Source: UBA1444 sp964521625 (GTDB lineage Bacteria; Bacillota; Negativicutes; UBA1444). Taken from it: a DNA stretch of 64,000 bases. The translations under genes and the position numbers were made by a program. Position 1 is the first letter of the stretch, and each line of letters begins with the position of its first letter. The stretch spans positions 1-64,000 of the forward strand of contig CAZFSM010000022.1 in NCBI GenBank assembly GCA_964521625.1, written 5' to 3'. This document shows positions 59,867-64,000 of the stretch, piece by piece. The notes beneath the pieces were generated by a model, which worked only from the letters and a program-made list of their open reading frames with translations, ran no database searches and was not told where the DNA came from.

Positions 59867-60634
59867 ATGACCGCAAGGCATACCCACCTCGTTTTTGACA
59901 GCCAAATCGGCGGCACGAAACCGGTGACCGTGGTAGATGTAGGCCATAAATGCCCTTTTTGCAATCGCGACGAACTGACCGGCGTTATCGCCGCAGACGG
60001 ACCGCTCTTGCTCATCGCCAACAAATATCCGGTGTTGCAGGAAACTTTCCAGACCGTCCTCATCGAAACCGAGGACTGCGCGGGCGAGTTGTCGCTATAT
60101 CCGAAAGACCACCTGTACCGGCTGATCCGCTTTGGTATTAGGAATTGGCTGGATATGATCGCCGGCGGTGAATTTACCTCGGTGCTGTTCTTCAAAAATC
60201 ACGGCCCCAACTCGGGCGGCACCATTTGCCATCCGCACATGCAGATCGTCGGTCTGCGCCATATCGACTACACGGCCAACATACCACCGGAAAGTCTGGC
60301 CGGCAGCGTGATCAGCGCTAATGGTGGCGTCACGCTCTCCATCGCCGACAAACCGCTGATCGGTTTTGTCGAACTCAACGTCAGGCTGACCGATCTCGGG
60401 CAGATCGACCGCGTGGCCGACTACCTGCAGATTTGCGCCCACTACTTGCTCAACCACTTCAATCGTCACTGCAACAGCTACAATATCTTTTTCTACCATA
60501 TCGATGGTCAGATTACCGCCAAAGTCATGCCCCGCTTCGTGACCTCACCGATCTTTGTCGGTTATGCGATTCCCCAGCTGTCTACCCGCATTCCCGATAT
60601 CGTCGCCGATCTCAGAAAGATATATGGACTGTAG
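59867..60634 (+). CDS. DUF4931 protein, GalT/HIT-like
   Basis: A 255-residue protein of the HIT/galactose-1-phosphate uridylyltransferase superfamily. It has a zinc-type CPFCNRDELTG near residue 30, VLFFKNHGPNSGGTICHPHMQIVGL with the catalytic HPH triad pattern, and a C-terminal ending typical of DUF4931. It may transfer nucleotidyl groups; the substrate is unknown. GTAAGGAGA precedes the ATG. Confidence 0.85.
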   Translation: MTARHTHLVFDSQIGGTKPVTVVDVGHKCPFCNRDELTGVIAADGPLLLIANKYPVLQETFQTVLIETEDCAGELSLYPKDHLYRLIRFGIRNWLDMIAGGEFTSVLFFKNHGPNSGGTICHPHMQIVGLRHIDYTANIPPESLAGSVISANGGVTLSIADKPLIGFVELNVRLTDLGQIDRVADYLQICAHYLLNHFNRHCNSYNIFFYHIDGQITAKVMPRFVTSPIFVGYAIPQLSTRIPDIVADLRKIYGL

Positions 60635-60647
60635 CTTCATGAAACGC

Positions 60648-60693
60648 AAAACCGGCCAGCCGACCTTATTTGATCGAACTGACCGGTTTTTTT
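60648..60693 (+). terminator. terminator between DUF4931 and pdxR
   Basis: AAAACCGGCCAG pairs with CTGACCGGTTTT (one C/A mismatch) and is followed by further T residues; it can act for both converging genes. Confidence 0.8.
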
Positions 60694-60712
60694 CATGTAA
60701 AACAGGCGATAG

Positions 60713-62110
60713 CTAAAACCAGGATTCCTTCAGCAACGTGATTGCTGTGGTCATTTCATCTGCCGGAATCCGGGAAAAGTAAAGGATGATCTGGGACGGC
60801 GCCACCGGGGCCTCGCCCAGGTAATAGTCCTGCAACAACGCAATCCGGCAGCCTTTGGCCAACGCCCTGTCGTACAGTTCTTTTGGCGTCAGGTCTGATT
60901 TTACGGTCAGCACCATATGCAGGCCCGACTCCGTTTCGTTGATTTCAACCTGCTTGCCCAAGATGCTGCGAATCCTGTCCAAAAATAACGCGTGCTTCTC
61001 GTTGTACAGTTTTCGTAGCCGACGGATCTGCCGCTCCAGATGACCGTCGGCCATGTAGCGGGCCAGCGCCAGCTGTTCTATGGTCGAGGCCGCCTGATTA
61101 TACAGCGACACTCGTTTCTGGTAACTTTCCAGCAACCGGTCCGGCAATACCATATAACTGATCCGAATCGAAGGCGGAATCACTTTGGAAAAAGAGCCCA
61201 TGTAAATGACGGTTCCTTCGGTATCGAGCGCTTTCAATGCAGGCAGCGGTCGGCCAAAGTAGCGAAATTCGCTGTCATAGTCGTCTTCGATGATCGTGGC
61301 GCCGGTTTCGCGGGCCCATTTCAAAAGACGCATTCGCTCGCCGATCGGCATGATATAGCCGGTGGGAAACTGGTGCGATGGGGTGACATAAACCAACCGC
61401 GCTCCGCTGGCGGCCAGTTCGTCGGTATCGATGCCGCCTTGCCGGAGACGGACGGGAATGATTCGAAAATCGCGGTCTTCCCAGATGCGCCGGCCGATTT
61501 TAAAGCCCGGTTCTTCAAAGGCAATTCCATTATGGTAGGGTTTCAGAATGCTGGCCAGCATATTGAGCAAACTTTGCACACCGGGGCCGACGATGACCTG
61601 TTCGTGTCGGCAATTGACGCCGCGCGAGCGGACATAGCCGGCAATCTGGCGGCGCAGTTCCAGCTCGCCTTGCAGGTCGCCATAGCGCATCAGGCGGTTC
61701 TGGTCGCTAAACGCCTTGTTGATATAGCGTTTCCACAGGGGAAAATCAAAGCCGTCCATGTCCATTTCGCCGCTGGCCAGGTCGTAGCGAATCGGCGGCG
61801 TCGGGCTGGGTTGCGGCGATGCTGCGGCAGGCGAAGCTGGGGCGGGCCAGGAGTTTTCGCTGAAGCGGTTGACCTCATATCGCGTTCGGTTGCCGTTATT
61901 CAGATAGCCTTCGCACAGCAGTTGCTGGTAGGCTTTTTCGACCGTGATCTTACTAATGGATAAGCTACGGGCAAGCCAGCGGATCGAGGGCAGTTTTTGC
62001 CCTTCCTTCAGCTGGTTTTGTTCTATTTCGCGGCGAAAGTGCTGGTACAGCTGCAAATATAACGGCTGTTTGCTGGCCGGGTCAAGCAGAATCAGGTTTG
62101 GCATGCTCAT
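60713..62110 (-). CDS. pdxR: MocR/PdxR-type regulator (GntR + aminotransferase domains)
   Basis: A 465-residue fusion. The N-terminal GntR winged helix (LYQHFRREIEQNQLKEGQKLPSIRWLARSLSISKITVEKAYQQL) is joined by a proline/alanine linker (about 88-107) to a class I aminotransferase domain with EDDYDSEFRY and the PLP lysine Lys309 (GSFSKV). Such proteins sense PLP. It diverges from a pyridoxal-kinase-like gene and an ECF S component, so control of B6 salvage is the best guess. Confidence 0.9.
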   Translation of the reverse strand: MSMPNLILLDPASKQPLYLQLYQHFRREIEQNQLKEGQKLPSIRWLARSLSISKITVEKAYQQLLCEGYLNNGNRTRYEVNRFSENSWPAPASPAAASPQPSPTPPIRYDLASGEMDMDGFDFPLWKRYINKAFSDQNRLMRYGDLQGELELRRQIAGYVRSRGVNCRHEQVIVGPGVQSLLNMLASILKPYHNGIAFEEPGFKIGRRIWEDRDFRIIPVRLRQGGIDTDELAASGARLVYVTPSHQFPTGYIMPIGERMRLLKWARETGATIIEDDYDSEFRYFGRPLPALKALDTEGTVIYMGSFSKVIPPSIRISYMVLPDRLLESYQKRVSLYNQAASTIEQLALARYMADGHLERQIRRLRKLYNEKHALFLDRIRSILGKQVEINETESGLHMVLTVKSDLTPKELYDRALAKGCRIALLQDYYLGEAPVAPSQIILYFSRIPADEMTTAITLLKESWF

Positions 62111-62114
62111 ATAA

Positions 62115-62192
62115 ATCTGTCCATCTTTTCATCTGTCCTTATTTAAAAATTAAGTTCTGTACATTTCAATAGTACCAGATTTATTTTATAAT
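62115..62192 (+). promoter_or_regulatory. pdx promoter and upstream direct repeats
   Basis: ATCTGTCC occurs at 62115-62122 and 62131-62138 (16 bases apart), with a weaker TTCTGTAC at 62155-62162. TTTCAA (62164-62169), 17 bases, TATAAT (62187-62192) form the promoter of the kinase gene. Direct repeats just upstream of -35 suit a MocR-type activator. Confidence 0.55.
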
Positions 62193-62254
62193 ACAACCAT
62201 GTCTTGCCAAGCAGTGGCAAAAAAATTATCAGGTTGACAGGAGGCTTTTTTGAA

Positions 62255-63064
62255 ATGAATGTACCAAAGGCTCTAACAATAGCGGGATCGGATACGAGCG
62301 GCGGCGCCGGCTTGCAGGCGGACCTCAAAACGTTTCAGGAGTACGGCGTATATGGCATGACGGCCATCACTGTGCTGGTTGCCCAAAACCCGGCCAACAA
62401 CTGGGCCCATGATGTGTATCCTTTGCCGCTGAATGCGCTGGAAGCCCAGATCGATACCGTGCTGGGCGGGATTGGTGTTGATGCGATGAAGACCGGCATG
62501 CTGGGTACGGTGGAGATTATCTCGCTGGTTGCCAGAAAACTGAAACAGTATCAAGTGAAAAATATCGTGATTGATCCGGTCATGATCTGCAAGGGAACCG
62601 ATGAAGTGCTGCATCCGGAATCGGCGGTGGCGATCAGTGAACAACTGGCTCCGCTGGCTACCGTGATTACGCCAAATGTGTTTGAGGCCAGCCAATTGAG
62701 CGGGATTCGTATTAATTCGGTCGAAACGATGAAACAGGCGGCGATCAAGATTTTCGCGCTCGGACCCAAGTATGTGCTAATCAAGGGCGGCGCCAAGCTG
62801 GGGACTGATAATGCGATTGACCTGCTCTATGACGGCAAGGAGTTTACCATGTTCGAATCGCCGAAAATCAATACCGAGTATACGCATGGCGCGGGCTGCA
62901 CCTATGCCGCGGCGATTACGGCCGGGTTGGCCCAGGGACTGACGGTGCCGGATGCTGTCGCCAAAGCGAAAAACTTTGTGACTCTGGCCATTCAGCACGG
63001 ATTCCCGATCAACTCCTACGTGGGTCCGACGTACCACGCGGCCCACCGCTTGGCGAAAGCGTGA
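62255..63064 (+). CDS. pdxK: pyridoxine/pyridoxal kinase (ThiD-like PdxK)
   Basis: About 269 residues from the ATG at 62255 (ACAGGAGG ahead). A ribokinase-fold kinase: LTIAGSDTSGGAGLQADLKTFQEYGVYGMTAITVLVAQN, DAMKTGMLG, VIDPVMICKGTDEVL, ITPNVFEASQLSGI and the catalytic HGAGCTYAAAITAGLAQG (HGAGC). This is the Bacillus-type PdxK/ThiD; pairing with PdxR favours vitamin B6 over hydroxymethylpyrimidine. Confidence 0.88.
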   Translation: MNVPKALTIAGSDTSGGAGLQADLKTFQEYGVYGMTAITVLVAQNPANNWAHDVYPLPLNALEAQIDTVLGGIGVDAMKTGMLGTVEIISLVARKLKQYQVKNIVIDPVMICKGTDEVLHPESAVAISEQLAPLATVITPNVFEASQLSGIRINSVETMKQAAIKIFALGPKYVLIKGGAKLGTDNAIDLLYDGKEFTMFESPKINTEYTHGAGCTYAAAITAGLAQGLTVPDAVAKAKNFVTLAIQHGFPINSYVGPTYHAAHRLAKA

Positions 63065-63603
63065 CGGCTATGGAACAGCAAAATTTTAGTCCAACCCGGC
63101 AAATTGTTACTGCAGCCTTGGGGATTGCGCTAGTATTTGCCTTTACGTCCTTTGTCAATGTGCGACTGCCGATTGCCGCCAATGGCGGGTTGATTCATCT
63201 GGGCAACGTGCCGCTGTTTATTATCGCGATTCTTTACGGGCGGCGGCTGGGCGCCTTGGCAGGCGGCCTGGGCATGGCTTTGTTTGATGTGGTGGGCGGC
63301 TGGCTGTTGTGGGCCCCGTTTACATTGGTCATCGTCGGCCTGATGGGCTATAGCGTCGGCGCGATTTGTGAGAACCGCCGCAGTCTGACAGCTTATGCCC
63401 TGGCCTTGACGGTCGCTTGCCTGATCAAAGTCGTCGGCTATTATGCTGCCGAAGGACTTATTTACGGCAACTGGATTGCCCCGCTGACTTCGATTCCCGG
63501 TAATCTGGTCCAGATTGGCGTGGCGTCGGGACTGGTGCTGCCTGTCGTTGGCAAGTTGCGCAAGCACGTGAAAGTGTTTTCTCTGGCGGAGAATCACAAA
63601 TAA
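63061..63603 (+). CDS. ECF transporter S component, probably for vitamin B6
   Basis: A 180-residue membrane protein with six helices, starting at GTG 63061 (overlapping the kinase stop) or ATG 63070. FVNVRLPIAANGGLIHLGNVPLFIIAILYGRRLGALAGGLGMALFDV is the PdxU/HmpT-type S-component signature. It would bind the vitamin and use a shared energising module encoded elsewhere. The neighbouring kinase traps the imported vitamin by phosphorylation. Confidence 0.85.
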   Translation: MTAMEQQNFSPTRQIVTAALGIALVFAFTSFVNVRLPIAANGGLIHLGNVPLFIIAILYGRRLGALAGGLGMALFDVVGGWLLWAPFTLVIVGLMGYSVGAICENRRSLTAYALALTVACLIKVVGYYAAEGLIYGNWIAPLTSIPGNLVQIGVASGLVLPVVGKLRKHVKVFSLAENHK

Positions 63604-63613
63604 TTTAATCAAT

Positions 63614-63647
63614 AAAGAAGGTCCGCGAATTTCGCGGACCTTCTTTT
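63614..63647. terminator. bidirectional terminator
   Basis: AAAGAAGGTCCGCGAA and TTCGCGGACCTTCTTT form a 16-base inverted repeat between two converging genes, with T-runs in both directions. Confidence 0.9.
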
Positions 63648-64000
63648 ATATCCTGATGTCGCCGACGGAGTACAGCGCTGCGTAACCACCGAGAACGACT
63701 CTGTCTCCTTTGTTCTCGCAATATAGCGTGCCGCCGCGCAGCGATGCCTGGCGGGCAACCAAGGAACTCTTGCTGAGACGGTTGGCCCAGAACGGGATGA
63801 TGTGACAGTGGCCGGATCCGCATACAGGATCTTCCGTTATGCCACATTTTGGTGCGAAAGTCCGCGATACGCAATCGTACTCTGTTCCTTTTGCGGTCAT
63901 GTGGACCAACAGGCCATCGAGCTTCAGTAGTTTGCTCTGATCCGGTTTGGCGTCGAAGACCTGACTTTCATCGGCCATTACACATAGCAAGTCCCGGCCC
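63646..64000 (-). CDS. PhzF family isomerase, C-terminal part
   Basis: The last 118 codons or so; the start lies beyond the right edge. GRDLLCVMADESQVFDAKPDQSKLLKL and ITEDPVCGSGHCHIIPFWANRL are the PhzF/DapF-like signature. Family members isomerise or epimerise small molecules; the substrate is unknown. Ends within the right flank of the terminator. Confidence 0.88.
   Translation of the reverse strand, partial: GRDLLCVMADESQVFDAKPDQSKLLKLDGLLVHMTAKGTEYDCVSRTFAPKCGITEDPVCGSGHCHIIPFWANRLSKSSLVARQASLRGGTLYCENKGDRVVLGGYAALYSVGDIRI

Noticed and set aside
61040..61963. Long plus-strand reading frame opposite pdxR
   Set aside because: Antisense shadow of a clear MocR-type gene; no motif or ribosome site.

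Overview
The window looks like a chromosome segment of an anaerobic, probably diderm Firmicute of the Negativicutes (Sporomusa-like) type. This is an inference from gene content: strong AGGAGG-type ribosome sites, TTG and GTG starts, a sigma-54 activator with a cysteine desulfidase, Acidaminococcus-type 2-hydroxyacyl-CoA dehydratase genes, CD3324 and DUF1062 family proteins, and abundant amino-acid and peptide catabolism. No rRNA, tRNA, CRISPR array or insertion sequence was seen.

Layout. 1-2.3 kb (minus): end of an FAD oxidoreductase, two exported proteins, RarD. 2.5-4.5 kb: TspO, two small unknowns, TraX. 4.6-13.2 kb: a dipeptide-type ABC transporter (binding protein, terminator, two permeases, two ATPases) followed by an M20 amidohydrolase and adenine deaminase. 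13.2-17.3 kb: rhodanese lipoprotein, cupin, and a sigma-54 activator next to a cysteine desulfidase that has a clear -24/-12 promoter and repeated upstream sites. 17.5-25.2 kb: a polar amino-acid ABC transporter with two fold-type-II PLP enzymes, a D-aminoacylase-like enzyme and a YgeY-like M20 hydrolase.

25.4-37.3 kb is the most interesting block. A LysR regulator diverges from ten genes: short-chain dehydrogenase, thiolase, D-2-hydroxyacid dehydrogenase, Glu/Leu/Phe/Val-type dehydrogenase, amino-acid:cation symporter, MaoC hydratase, class III CoA-transferase, and 2-hydroxyacyl-CoA dehydratase activator plus two subunits. Together they can take an amino acid to its 2-hydroxyacyl-CoA, dehydrate it to the 2-enoyl-CoA, and carry that through one round of (R)-specific beta-oxidation to acetyl-CoA plus an acyl-CoA two carbons shorter. 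It resembles the glutamate 2-hydroxyglutarate pathway but lacks the decarboxylase. Both the transporter and the dehydrogenase have lost residues that hold a glutamate side-chain carboxylate, so a neutral amino acid is the better guess.

37.4-51 kb: an L-ascorbate (ula) phosphotransferase operon under a divergent SorC-type regulator, carrying its own HPr and Enzyme I inside the operon, followed by an unknown proline-rich membrane protein and a second EIIA(Glc)-HPr-Enzyme I set. The second HPr starts at a non-ATG/GTG/TTG codon. 51-54.3 kb: a SWIM-SNF2 helicase. 54.7-58.6 kb: an AT-richer two-gene Hachiman-type antiphage system (HamA nuclease, HamB helicase). 58.8-60.6 kb: a CD3324-family gene behind a nine-codon leader peptide with alternative hairpins, a DUF1062 gene broken by one amber codon, and a DUF4931 gene. 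60.7-63.6 kb: a MocR/PdxR regulator diverging from a pyridoxal-kinase-like gene and an ECF S component, i.e. vitamin B6 salvage. The window ends inside a PhzF-family gene.
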